From assembly GCA_017547145.1 (NCBI GenBank), contig JAFYQJ010000004.1:1-34201 (forward strand): 34,201 bases of DNA, written 5' to 3'. The notes under the pieces are model-generated. The model saw nothing but the letters and a program-made list of their open reading frames with translations, was not told the DNA's origin and made no database searches. The DNA comes from Paludibacteraceae bacterium. Lineage in GTDB: Bacteria; Bacteroidota; Bacteroidia; Bacteroidales; Paludibacteraceae. Positions 34,128 through 34,201 of this stretch are shown one piece after another; positions within the stretch are counted from its first letter, which is position 1; each line of letters starts with the position of its first letter. The translations under genes and the position numbers were made by a program.

Positions 34128-34201
34128 ATGAAGAACGTGTGCTACATATTATCTCAAATAGAACCCTGCTGCGAGCGTAGCGAGCTTCTACACACACACA
34201 C
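34128..34201 (+). CDS. Possible start of a gene cut by the window edge
   Basis: An ATG at 34128 opens a frame MKNVCYILSQIEPCCERSELL to the end without a stop (24 codons). A -7 element TACATTTG (34112-34119) lies 8 bases upstream. The end is a CA-repeat and the direct repeat GCGAGC occurs twice 9 bases apart, unlike the rest of the window. Too short to call firmly. Confidence 0.2.
   Translation, partial: MKNVCYILSQIEPCCERSELLHTH

Noticed and set aside
34140-34201. CRISPR or tandem repeat array at the right edge
   Set aside because: Only a short CA run and a twice-occurring hexamer are present; there are no spaced repeats.

Overview
The window is AT-rich chromosomal DNA from a member of the Bacteroidota, most likely order Bacteroidales. 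Pointers are a type IX secretion (T9SS) cargo with a type B sorting domain beside a PorP/SprF protein, a bactofilin, a PUR-type DUF3276 protein, a two-subunit methylmalonyl-CoA mutase, the AMP nucleosidase-holA gene order, a short archaeal-type prolyl-tRNA synthetase, and many promoters of the Bacteroidota form TTTG-N17-20-TAnnTTTG. There are no Shine-Dalgarno sites of note, intact tRNAs, rRNAs, insertion sequences, integrases or CRISPR arrays. The species cannot be named from the sequence.

Layout. 1-1824 (+): the end of a large T9SS adhesin and its SprF-like partner. 7326-1811 (-): an operon of two SGNH/GDSL proteins, an AlgI-type MBOAT acyltransferase and a radical SAM protein, probably an extracytoplasmic O-acetylation system. 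7834-7494 (-): RNase P RNA. 9084-7914 (-): infC-rpmI-rplT with its terminator. 9210-13124: small membrane and lipoprotein genes, an HSDR_N-like nuclease-fold protein divergent from AMP nucleosidase, then holA, DUF3276 and fabG. 13255-15948: an accessory island between housekeeping genes, holding a von Willebrand A (vWA) protein divergent from an unusual fusion of a sigma-factor-like half with a macro-like A1S_2505-type domain, then a lipoprotein and a frameshifted pseudogene. 19983-16006 (-): mutA-mutB. 20151-21467 (+): rmuC. 21681-21570 (-): a candidate small RNA. 25811-21746 (-): an FAD oxidoreductase and a membrane glycosyltransferase with TPRs. 27269-25932 (-): trigger factor. 27681-27502 (-): a structured RNA resembling 6S RNA. 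27839-29999 (+): a TPR protein and a WzxC-type flippase. 30401-30039 (-): bactofilin. 30520-30954 (+): tadA. 32437-30959 (-): proS. 34032-32527 (-): a secreted Ig-like protein with a type A sorting domain. The last 70 bases may begin another gene.

How it fits together. Surface and envelope biology dominates: T9SS cargo and partner, O-acylation, glycosyl transfer, flippase, bactofilin. Core information-processing genes are interspersed. The most novel items are the sigma/macro-like fusion with its divergent vWA gene, and two independently promoted structured RNAs. In the longer non-coding stretches (7327-7913, 15595-16005, 27270-27838) I list the promoters, terminators, RNAs and remnants I can see; the rest of them, for example 27322-27465, shows nothing I recognise.
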